A DNA stretch of 5,576 nt from Acidobacteriaceae bacterium. GTDB taxonomy: Bacteria > Acidobacteriota > Terriglobia > Terriglobales > Acidobacteriaceae. The notes under the pieces were generated by a model that saw only the letters and a list, made by a program, of their open reading frames with translations, did no database searches and had not been told where the DNA came from. The translations under genes were made by a program, and so were the position numbers. This document shows, piece by piece, positions 1 through 5,333 of this stretch (position 1 is the first letter of the stretch; each line of letters opens with the position of its first letter). Location of the stretch: NCBI GenBank assembly GCA_025929125.1, contig JAICMT010000132.1, forward strand, positions 1-5,576, given 5' to 3'.

Positions 1-750
1 GTTCGCCTCTACGATGCGAAAGGTGTTGGTTGCGGCAATCGGACCCTGGGGAATAGTCGCCTGCACAGGATTGCTTGCGAGCGGGACATTATCGATAGCG
101 GACAAGGTCGCGGCCATTGCAGGCGAGTAACCAGCTGCGGCGGGGGCGTGCTGATACTCTGCGCGTGCAAACAGGCTGAAGCGACCGTACTCGGCGCTGC
201 CGCTCACACCATCGACTGAGTTAAAGCCCGGCTGATAGGGACGGCCGTAGTCATATGCGATGGACTGCCCCAAGTGGAAGCTATCGCGCAGCGTCTGCCC
301 GGAGATACCCTGCAGCCGGACATACGCACTTTCGCATGCATACGACGGCTGATCGGAGTTGTAGTCCCCGGCTGCGAAGTCCTGCTGCAAAGCTTCAAAG
401 AGTCTGCGGGCCGTTTGATCCTGTGCTATATCGCCTTCTGCATCGATGACATCGAGCATGTTCGCGATGCTGCGGCGGGTCCAGGGGCGTAGGCCGAGGA
501 AACCGGTCTGAAGGTACCCCAGACCGTGCAGGCGGTCGAGCGCCGGATAAACCCAGCTATCGAGCGGCACGTAGACGTCGGCGGGACGGGATGCTCCGGG
601 ACCGGTAACGCATTGGACGGACGCATCGGCAGGCAAAACCGGTAACAGCAGGGCAGATACAGTTGCAGCTGCCAGGATGAGAAAGGGTTTCCGCAACGGC
701 CGGCGCGCAGCCCTGGAGTCGTTGGAACCTGGAGTCTTCCGGTGGGTCAC
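1..750 (-). CDS. Wzi-like capsule assembly outer-membrane protein, N-terminal part (runs off left edge)
   Basis: The reverse-strand frame is open from the window edge to the start region and gives 250 residues. There is a basic N-terminus (RRPLRK, residues 16-21) and a hydrophobic core at about 22-40 ending LPADA, so a Sec signal peptide with cleavage near residue 43 is likely. The mature start has VYVPLDSWVYPALDRL at 59-74, then a Trp/Arg-rich stretch with GLRPWTRR. I associate this pattern with the 'capsule assembly Wzi family' beta-barrel proteins of acidobacteria. E. coli Wzi is an outer-membrane lectin that helps attach group 1 capsule; that role is only inferred here. The C-terminal part, probably more than half the protein, lies outside the window. 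No in-frame ATG exists near the 5' end. GTG at 750 is preferred. GTG at 774 (GAAGG 4 nt upstream) and TTG at 696 (compact signal peptide) are alternatives. The family call is from memory and fairly confident; the start is uncertain. Confidence 0.75.
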   Translation of the reverse strand, partial: MTHRKTPGSNDSRAARRPLRKPFLILAAATVSALLLPVLPADASVQCVTGPGASRPADVYVPLDSWVYPALDRLHGLGYLQTGFLGLRPWTRRSIANMLDVIDAEGDIAQDQTARRLFEALQQDFAAGDYNSDQPSYACESAYVRLQGISGQTLRDSFHLGQSIAYDYGRPYQPGFNSVDGVSGSAEYGRFSLFARAEYQHAPAAAGYSPAMAATLSAIDNVPLASNPVQATIPQGPIAATNTFRIVEAN

Positions 751-780
751 TTCGCCCAGTCTACATGAGGCCACCGTGCC

Positions 781-797
781 TTCGCGGAGCTTCGCGG
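781..797. repeat. Short direct repeat / quasi-palindrome in the divergent promoter region
   Basis: TTCGCGG occurs at 781-787 and 791-797, separated by AGC. The same bases form an imperfect palindrome, CGCGgAGCTtCGCG, at 783-796. It lies between the divergent Wzi-like and M24 genes and could be an operator. Short GC-rich repeats of this size also arise by chance. Confidence 0.25.
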
Positions 798-824
798 CGA
801 CGCACACGTCGAATGCAGCACAAG

Positions 825-830
825 TAGAAT
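825..830 (+). promoter_or_regulatory. Candidate -10 box (TAGAAT) immediately upstream of the M24 peptidase gene
   Basis: TAGAAT matches the sigma-70 -10 consensus at 5 of 6 positions. It ends 6 nt before the ATG at 837, so transcription would begin at about the start codon itself. There is no Shine-Dalgarno sequence before that ATG, which fits a leaderless mRNA. I see no -35 match at 16-18 bp spacing, so this rests on the -10 box and spacing alone. Confidence 0.3.
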
Positions 831-836
831 TCCGCC

Positions 837-2006
837 ATGAACATCGAACGGATCCAGGCTGCTCTGCGCGACGCGGGGATCGACTCATGGCTGTTTTACG
901 ATCACCACGGCCGCGACCCTCTGGCCTATCGGATTCTCGGTCTCGATGCAGACGCGCATGTAACTCGACGCTGGTTCTATAGAGTGCCTGCATCGGGCGA
1001 GCCGCAGAAGCTGGTGCACCGAATTGAGTCCATGCGGCTGGATGCCCTGCCCGGGTCCAAGAAGGAGTATTCGACGTGGCAAGAGCTGGATGGCAGCCTC
1101 GCCGCCCTGCTCGAAGGCGCGAAAACGATTGCCATGCAGTACTCGCCACATAACGCCATCCCAGCTGTGGGCATGGTGGATGCGGGCACGGTAGAGGCGG
1201 TACGCAGACTGGGCAAAGAGGTGGTCAGCTCCGCCGACCTGGTGAGCCAGTTTGAGGCAGTGCTGAGTGCGACGCAGATCGACTCCCACTTTGTTGCGCA
1301 GAGGAAGGTCGACGCTGTTCTGGCGGCAGCGTGGCAGGAGCTGGGCGCTCGGGTGCGGGGCAACGGCACGGATGAGTTCGCCATGGTGAAGTTTATCTCC
1401 GAGGCCTTCCGGCGGGAGGGCCTTGTATGGGAGCATGGGCCAAATGTGAGCTGCGGTCCGAATTCCGCGGACTCCCATTACGAGCCGACTGCCGGTAGCT
1501 CCCGCCGTATCCGCAGCGGTGATTTTGTATTGATCGACCTGTGGGCGAAGCTGCCGGATCCGGGAGCCGTGTACTACGACATCACCTGGACCGGCGTTGT
1601 GGACCGTGAACCGACGGATCGGGAGCGCACCATTTTCGACACGGTCCGGGCGGCCCGCGATGCGGCGATCGCGCGAGTGCAGCACGCCTTCGCCGCGGGA
1701 GAGCCAATCCGGGGCTGCGACGCAGATGATGCGGCGCGCGAGGTAATCCGTGCCGCCGGCTATGCGGAGTGGTTCACGCACCGCACAGGACACAACATCG
1801 GAGTCGAGATCCACGGAGCAGGCGCGCACCTGGATAACTTGGAGACACATGACGTGCGCCGAATTCTGCCGCACACCTGCTTCTCAGTCGAGCCGGGCAT
1901 CTACTTTGCGGGAGAGTTTGGAGTCCGCAGCGAGGTGAACATGATCACGTGGTCCGGGCGCGCCGAAGTCACCGGGCGGCCGCAATCGGAGTTGGTCCGT
2001 ATCTAG
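837..2006 (+). CDS. M24 family metallopeptidase (Xaa-Pro aminopeptidase/prolidase type)
   Basis: This is a complete 389-residue cytosolic enzyme with no signal peptide. Residues 1 to about 150 form the variable creatinase-like N-terminal domain; from about 155 to the end is the pita-bread catalytic domain. The five dimetal ligands of the family are visible: D234 (FVLIDLW), D248 (VYYDIT), H319 (THRTGHNIG), E352 (SVEPGIYF) and E366 (VRSEVNMI). H214 (DSHYEPT) and H326 (VEIHG) match the usual substrate-side histidines. The stretch 315-327 follows the proline-peptidase signature except for its last position, where Gly327 replaces the usual acidic residue. The family hydrolyses peptide bonds next to proline, but some members act on other substrates, so specificity is not assigned. 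The start is the first ATG of the frame and opens with MNIERIQAALRDAGIDSW, typical of the N-domain. No ribosome-binding site precedes it. The gene is divergent from the Wzi-like gene and lies 65 bp before the next gene. Confidence 0.93.
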   Translation: MNIERIQAALRDAGIDSWLFYDHHGRDPLAYRILGLDADAHVTRRWFYRVPASGEPQKLVHRIESMRLDALPGSKKEYSTWQELDGSLAALLEGAKTIAMQYSPHNAIPAVGMVDAGTVEAVRRLGKEVVSSADLVSQFEAVLSATQIDSHFVAQRKVDAVLAAAWQELGARVRGNGTDEFAMVKFISEAFRREGLVWEHGPNVSCGPNSADSHYEPTAGSSRRIRSGDFVLIDLWAKLPDPGAVYYDITWTGVVDREPTDRERTIFDTVRAARDAAIARVQHAFAAGEPIRGCDADDAAREVIRAAGYAEWFTHRTGHNIGVEIHGAGAHLDNLETHDVRRILPHTCFSVEPGIYFAGEFGVRSEVNMITWSGRAEVTGRPQSELVRI

Positions 2007-2054
2007 CAGCGGACATGCTCCGGAAGCGGGCTCCAGGGGCTGGTGCACACCCAC

Positions 2055-2063
2055 TGATATTAT
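2055..2063 (+). promoter_or_regulatory. Candidate extended -10 promoter (TGaTATTAT) for the membrane-protein gene pair
   Basis: TATTAT at 2058-2063 matches the -10 consensus at 5 of 6 positions and carries the upstream TGn of an extended -10. No -35 element is seen 17 bp upstream, as is tolerated in extended -10 promoters. Transcription would begin at about 2070, at or just before the ATG at 2072, giving a leaderless or nearly leaderless mRNA. Cotranscription with the M24 gene 65 bp upstream is the alternative. Confidence 0.35.
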
Positions 2064-2071
2064 GGAGCGAG

Positions 2072-2506
2072 ATGGCAGCCAAGATCGATTACCCATTAGC
2101 GCCCGGCGATAAGGGCCTCGCAACCGCGGCTACCCCGCGAATTTCTCCGGCACTCACGCTGCTGACCGGCTGGCTGATTCCAGGTGCCGGACATCTGCTG
2201 CTGGGCAAATGGATTCGCGGCTTGCTGCTGATGGCTGCGATTGGCGGCATGTTTTTTGTGGGCATCGCATTGCAAGGCAAGGTTTATACGCCGAATACCG
2301 GGGAGCCGCTGGATATGCTCGGCTTCGCTGGTGATTTGGGGTCGGGGCTGCTGTACCTGCTGGCAAGAATGATCGGCTGGGGACAGGCGCCGGTGCTGAC
2401 AGCGGTGGCCGACTATGGGTCGAAGTTCATCGTGGTGGCCGGACTATTGAATATTGTTGCGGCGGTGGATGCTCACTCGTTAGCGTCCGGAAGGAAGCAA
2501 TCTTGA
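2072..2506 (+). CDS. Small TM2/DUF6677-like membrane protein
   Basis: The gene encodes 144 residues. After a soluble N-terminus of about 25 residues comes the motif GWLIPGAGHLLLGKWIRG at 33-50. It has the PGxGH...G...G spacing of TM2-type and DUF6677-type membrane proteins. Hydrophobic segments lie at about 27-44, 50-68 and 117-133. The last ends NIVAAVDAH at 127-135, resembling the N...DA end of the same families. Function is unknown; location is the inner membrane. The open frame extends back to an ATG at 1949, but that overlaps the end of the M24 gene. The ATG at 2072 is preferred because it follows GGAG by 4 nt and starts just before the conserved region. The stop overlaps the TTG start of the next gene, implying coupled translation. 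The family name is from memory and the remoteness of the match is unchecked. Confidence 0.75.
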   Translation: MAAKIDYPLAPGDKGLATAATPRISPALTLLTGWLIPGAGHLLLGKWIRGLLLMAAIGGMFFVGIALQGKVYTPNTGEPLDMLGFAGDLGSGLLYLLARMIGWGQAPVLTAVADYGSKFIVVAGLLNIVAAVDAHSLASGRKQS

Positions 2507-2679
2507 CCATCTCTCATTTTGGAGCCGTCCTGCTCTTTTCGCTGTTCACATCGGTGGTGTTTGGAATCACCCAGCGCTCCGAGCCGCGCATGATGATCCG
2601 CTTCGGCGCGTTCTGCTTTGTGCTGTTCGTGTGCGGGACCATCCTGGCAAGCTGGGGGATGTGGGCAATTAAGCACTGA
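2503..2679 (+). CDS. Small two-helix membrane protein, TTG start, overlapping the preceding gene
   Basis: This 58-residue protein is easily missed because it is short and lacks an early ATG. The TTG at 2503 shares four bases (TTGA) with the stop of the preceding gene. It is preceded by GGAAGGAAG at 2489-2497, whose AGGAAG ends 5 nt before the TTG: a strong ribosome-binding site with no other start to serve. The product has two hydrophobic segments, about residues 6-23 (FGAVLLFSLFTSVVFG) and 34-54 (FGAFCFVLFVCGTILASWGM), joined by a charged loop, QRSEPRMMIR. It ends in WAIKH. I do not recognise a family. The overlap and strong site suggest coupled translation with the DUF6677-like protein and perhaps a joint role in the membrane. 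Internal ATGs at codons 30 and 31 would remove the first helix and are unlikely starts. Confidence 0.72.
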   Translation: MTISHFGAVLLFSLFTSVVFGITQRSEPRMMIRFGAFCFVLFVCGTILASWGMWAIKH

Positions 2680-2686
2680 CTCGCGA

Positions 2687-2710
2687 ACACCGCAGCAGCC
2701 GCTGCGGTGT
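2687..2710. terminator. Perfect hairpin between convergent genes, putative bidirectional terminator
   Basis: ACACCGCAGC (2687-2696) pairs perfectly with GCTGCGGTGT (2701-2710) around the 4-nt loop AGCC. It starts 8 bp after the small membrane-protein stop and lies 30 bp beyond the infC stop, so it can serve either strand. The T-tract is poor for the plus strand (CTCACTCTTTCCC). For the minus strand the run of seven Ts precedes the hairpin instead of following it. It is therefore a strong stem but an atypical intrinsic terminator. Confidence 0.6.
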
Positions 2711-2740
2711 CTCACTCTTTCCCTAAAAAAATTGGGGGTC

Positions 2741-3364
2741 TCAGGCCTGCGCGTTGGCTGGTTCTGCGCCGTCGGACGGCTTGGCCGCGACGGGAGTGGC
2801 GGCCGGTTTCTTCGGAGCGGCCTCCATTGCCTTACGGGATGGCGCGAGGATGGCGTGCAGCGTGGTGCCTTCCATGCGCGGCATGAACTCCACCGTACCC
2901 GCATCGCCGATGTCCATGATCAGCCGGTTAATGATTTTGTATCCGAGATCTCGGTGCGCCATTTGGCGGCCTTTGAAGCGAAGCGAGGCTTTGACCTTGT
3001 CGCCTTCGCCGAGGAAGCGAACGGCCTGGTTCTTCTTGGTCTGATAGTCGTGCTCGTCCACCGTGACCGAGAACTTCACTTCCTTAATGACGATGACCTT
3101 CTGCTTCTTCCGGGCGGCGCGCTCACTCTTGTCTTTCTCGTAGAGGAACTTGCCGTAATCCTGAATGCGGCAGACAGGCGGAACCGCATTGGGTGAAATC
3201 TCCACCAGGTCGAGCGAACGCTCGCGGGCCATCTTCAGAGCATCGAAAGGAGGCATAATCCCAAGCTGTTCACCGTTCTCGTCGATGACGCGGATCTCGC
3301 GGGCGCGAATCCGTTCATTGGTTCGGATGAAAGACTTGGCGGAACGTTTATCGATTGGCGGAAT
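2741..3364 (-). CDS. infC: Translation initiation factor IF3 (ATT start)
   Basis: The 207-residue protein binds the 30S subunit, prevents premature 50S joining and checks start-codon and initiator-tRNA pairing. The N-domain spans about 14-70, with RTNERIRAREIRVIDENGEQ followed by LGIMPPFDALKMA and LDLVEISPNAVPPVCRIQDYGKFLYE. Tyr70 and Tyr75 align with those of E. coli IF3 as I remember it. A Lys/Arg-rich linker covers about 77-90. The C-domain runs about 91-178, including VKFSVTVDEHDY, FLGEGDKVKASLRFKGRQMAHRDLG and MEGTTLHAILAPSRK. A tail of about 30 residues rich in Ala and Pro (179-207) extends beyond the E. coli length. The first in-frame ATG, at 3256, would delete half the N-domain. The ATT at 3364 restores it, follows GGAGG by 6 nt, and matches the AUU start by which IF3 represses its own mRNA in E. 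coli. The neighbour downstream is convergent, so rpmI and rplT do not follow. Confidence 0.96.
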   Translation of the reverse strand: MPPIDKRSAKSFIRTNERIRAREIRVIDENGEQLGIMPPFDALKMARERSLDLVEISPNAVPPVCRIQDYGKFLYEKDKSERAARKKQKVIVIKEVKFSVTVDEHDYQTKKNQAVRFLGEGDKVKASLRFKGRQMAHRDLGYKIINRLIMDIGDAGTVEFMPRMEGTTLHAILAPSRKAMEAAPKKPAATPVAAKPSDGAEPANAQA

Positions 3365-3375
3365 GGGGTACCTCC
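3362..3375 (-). promoter_or_regulatory. Ribosome-binding site and ATT start codon of infC
   Basis: On the minus strand GGAGG (3375-3371) is followed after 6 nt by ATT (3364-3362). No ATG, GTG or TTG in this frame lies at a useful distance, and the codons just after ATT read PPIDKRSAKSFIRTNER, leading into the conserved N-domain. Initiation at AUU is the classical sensor of IF3 level, so negative autoregulation of translation is a reasonable inference. Confidence 0.88.
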
Positions 3376-3420
3376 ACAGCGTGCCCTTGCGGGGCCGCCA
3401 TGCCTTTGCTGAATTGGATG

Positions 3421-3444
3421 CGCAGAGCCGTCTTCGGCGCTGCG
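3421..3444 (-). other. 5'-leader hairpin of the infC mRNA
   Basis: On the minus strand CGCAGCGCCG (3444-3435), loop AAGA and CGGCTCTGCG (3430-3421) form a 10-bp stem with one C/T mismatch. It would start only a few nucleotides after the transcription start predicted from the -10 box at 3460-3455. No T-run follows, so it is not an intrinsic terminator. A stabilising 5' hairpin or a regulatory leader element are the plausible roles. It does not cover the ribosome-binding site. Confidence 0.5.
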
Positions 3445-3454
3445 GGATGCCAGA

Positions 3455-3463
3455 AGTATAGCA
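3455..3463 (-). promoter_or_regulatory. Extended -10 promoter for infC (TGcTATACT)
   Basis: On the minus strand TGC-TATACT gives a 5/6 -10 box (3460-3455) with the TGn extension (3463-3461). No good -35 box is found 16-18 bp upstream. The start of transcription would be about 3448, giving a leader of roughly 84 nt before the ATT codon. It lies downstream of the ABC-F stop at 3495, so infC could be expressed independently of that gene. Confidence 0.55.
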
Positions 3464-3494
3464 TCGGCGTCAGTTAGCAGAGCTGCCGAAGTTG

Positions 3495-5132
3495 CTAGCG
3501 GGCCGCCAGAGCGGATTTCTGCTGATACTCGGAATAAGGGCCTTTGAAATCTTCGATGTGGAAATGATTCGGGCCGCCGGAGAAATGCCAGATTCGGGTG
3601 GCGACCTCCTCGATCAGATCAAGGTCGTGGGTCACCAGCAACACGGTTCCCTCATACTTCTGGAGCGCGGTATTGAGGGCGTTGATAGCTTCGAGATCCA
3701 AGTGGTTGCTGGGCTCGTCGAGCACAAGGACGTTGGGCTTCTGCAGCATGAGCTTACAGAAGAGGAGGCGCGCGGCCTCGCCGCCCGAGAGTGCATCGGT
3801 GATCTTCAGGCCTTCCTCGCCGCGGAAGAGCATCCGGCCAAGGATGCCGCGAATGTCTTCCGTGCTCGCCTCTGGATCGAATTGATGCAGCCACTCGTTG
3901 ACGGTGATGCCGGGCTGAATGGAAGCGCGGAAGTCCTGGGCGAAGTAGCCGATCTGGGCTTCGTGCCCCCACTTGACGGTGCCCGAGTCGATGGAGACGT
4001 CCTTCTCGTCGACACCGGAGGCGTTCGCCAGCAGCGCTTTGAGAAGCGTGGTCTTGCCCTGCCCGTTGCGCCCCATCAGCACGATCTTATCGCCGCGAGT
4101 GCACGCAGCGGAGAAGCCGTCGATCACCTGCAGCGGCGTGCCGTCCTTCTGCTCGTAGGCTTTGCGGATATTGTCGAACTCAAGCACGTGCTTGCCAGAG
4201 GGGCGCGCCTGCTCAAAGCGGATGTAAGGTCGCTGAATGTTCGACCGGGCAAGCTCGGTGGTGGCAAGCCGCTCCACTTCCTTTTTGCGCGAGTTGACCT
4301 GACTAGACCGGGTACCTGCCGAGAAGCGCGCGATGAACTCATTCAGCTGCGCGATCTTCTTCTCGCGCTGCTCATTCTGCGCTTCAATGCGGGTGCGGAT
4401 GGCGGTCTTCTGCTCGACCATGTCGTCGTAGCCGCCGTTGTAGAGAATGATGGTCTCGTAATCGATGTCCGCTATGTGGGTGCAGACGGAGTTCAGAAAA
4501 TGACGGTCGTGCGAGATGGTGATCAGCGTCCCGTTGTAACGGACGAGGAACTCCTGCAGCCAGAGGATGGACTCGAGATCCAGATAGTTCGTCGGCTCGT
4601 CCAACAGCAGCGCCTGGGGCTCGCCAAAGAGAGCCTGTGCGAGCAGCACGCGCACCTTCTGGCCGCCCTGAAGCTCGGACATCTGCCGCTCGTGGAGTTC
4701 GTCGGGAATATCGAGGCCCTGCAGCAGGATGGCCGCGTTGGCCTCGCCCTCGTAGCCGTCTTCCTCGCCGACGATGCCTTCGAGCTCGCCCAGGCGGGAG
4801 CCGTCTTCGTCGGTCATCTCGGGTTTGTTGTATATGATCTCCCGTTCTTCGAGCGCCTCCCACAGCCGCCTGTTGCCCATGATGACGGTATCGATGACGC
4901 GATACTGATCAAAAGCGTACTGGTTCTGCGAGAGCACTCCGACCTTCCGCGGACGGACAACAGTTCCCTTCTGCGCATCCATCTCGCCGGAGAGGATCTT
5001 CATGAAGGTCGACTTGCCGGCTCCGTTGGGACCGGTAAGACCGTAGCGGCGGCCGCTGGTGAAAGTGACGGAAACATCCTCAAAGAGGAGCTTCTGGCCG
5101 TAGCGCATCGTGACGTTGGAGACAGATATCAT
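3495..5132 (-). CDS. ybiT: ABC-F family ATPase, YbiT-like (ribosome-associated)
   Basis: The gene encodes 545 residues with two ATP-binding cassettes and no membrane domain, as in ABC-F factors that bind the ribosomal E site and act on stalled or initiating ribosomes. Cassette 1: Walker A GPNGAGKS at 34-41, signature LQGGQ at 154-158, Walker B ALLLDEP at 174-180, switch His208 (SHDRHF). The inter-domain linker, about 240-312, is charged and helical. Cassette 2: Walker A GRNGQGKTT at 354-362, signature LSGGE at 448-452, Walker B VLVLDEP at 468-474, His502 (THD). Both catalytic glutamates, E179 and E473, are present. Stretches such as RYGLTGPNGAGKSTFMKIL, VIDTVIMGN and YNKPEMTDEDG closely follow E. 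coli YbiT (about 530 residues) as I remember it. The ATG at 5132 is chosen because AAGGA lies 6 nt upstream and the conserved MISVSNVTMRYG begins there. A TTG at 5222 would add 30 unconserved residues. infC lies downstream on the same strand. Confidence 0.95.
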   Translation of the reverse strand: MISVSNVTMRYGQKLLFEDVSVTFTSGRRYGLTGPNGAGKSTFMKILSGEMDAQKGTVVRPRKVGVLSQNQYAFDQYRVIDTVIMGNRRLWEALEEREIIYNKPEMTDEDGSRLGELEGIVGEEDGYEGEANAAILLQGLDIPDELHERQMSELQGGQKVRVLLAQALFGEPQALLLDEPTNYLDLESILWLQEFLVRYNGTLITISHDRHFLNSVCTHIADIDYETIILYNGGYDDMVEQKTAIRTRIEAQNEQREKKIAQLNEFIARFSAGTRSSQVNSRKKEVERLATTELARSNIQRPYIRFEQARPSGKHVLEFDNIRKAYEQKDGTPLQVIDGFSAACTRGDKIVLMGRNGQGKTTLLKALLANASGVDEKDVSIDSGTVKWGHEAQIGYFAQDFRASIQPGITVNEWLHQFDPEASTEDIRGILGRMLFRGEEGLKITDALSGGEAARLLFCKLMLQKPNVLVLDEPSNHLDLEAINALNTALQKYEGTVLLVTHDLDLIEEVATRIWHFSGGPNHFHIEDFKGPYSEYQQKSALAAR

Positions 5133-5138
5133 GGCAAA

Positions 5139-5143
5139 TCCTT
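5139..5143 (-). promoter_or_regulatory. Ribosome-binding site of the ABC-F gene
   Basis: AAGGA on the minus strand ends 6 nt before the ATG at 5132. It decides the start in favour of that ATG over the in-frame TTG at 5222, which has no such site. Confidence 0.75.
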
Positions 5144-5318
5144 GTGTCTGCTGAAGCGGTCGGCGAGCCGGAGCGCACGACCCGGCAGGGGATGCACCCA
5201 TCGCGCTGTATTTCGCGCCCAAGCTGCCCGGCGGGCCAATCAGGCGTTTGAATTGCTAGCTGGTCGTTGTGCTTTCCGTGCGAATGTCCTGGGGAGAGGA
5301 GCGGCTGCTTCTCGATCC

Positions 5319-5333
5319 ACTTGTTCAAGTATA
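5319..5333 (-). promoter_or_regulatory. Candidate promoter (TATACT) with overlapping inverted repeat, upstream of the ABC-F gene
   Basis: On the minus strand TATACT (5333-5328) is a 5/6 -10 box without a TGn extension and without a convincing -35 box. An inverted repeat ACTTG-TT-CAAGT (5319-5330) overlaps its downstream edge, where a repressor could act. Use of this box would give an ABC-F leader of roughly 190 nt. The repeat arms are only 5 bp, so chance is possible. Confidence 0.3.

Noticed and set aside
885..1874. 329-residue minus-strand open frame
   Set aside because: It is antisense to the M24 peptidase, which has all catalytic ligands. The antisense product is rich in Arg, His and Cys and has no motif.
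1949..2071. ATG at 1949 as start of the DUF6677-like protein
   Set aside because: It would overlap the end of the M24 gene by 58 bp and add an unconserved N-terminus. The ATG at 2072 has GGAG upstream.
2618..3196. 192-residue plus-strand open frame
   Set aside because: It lies antisense to infC and crosses the terminator-like hairpin; no motif seen.
3474..3498. Small inverted repeat TTAGCA...TGCTAG at the ABC-F stop as a terminator
   Set aside because: The stem is only 5-6 bp with a loop of about 14 nt and no T-run.
5133..5222. TTG start at 5222 for the ABC-F gene
   Set aside because: The extra 30 residues are unlike any ABC-F N-terminus, and a good ribosome-binding site sits before the ATG at 5132.
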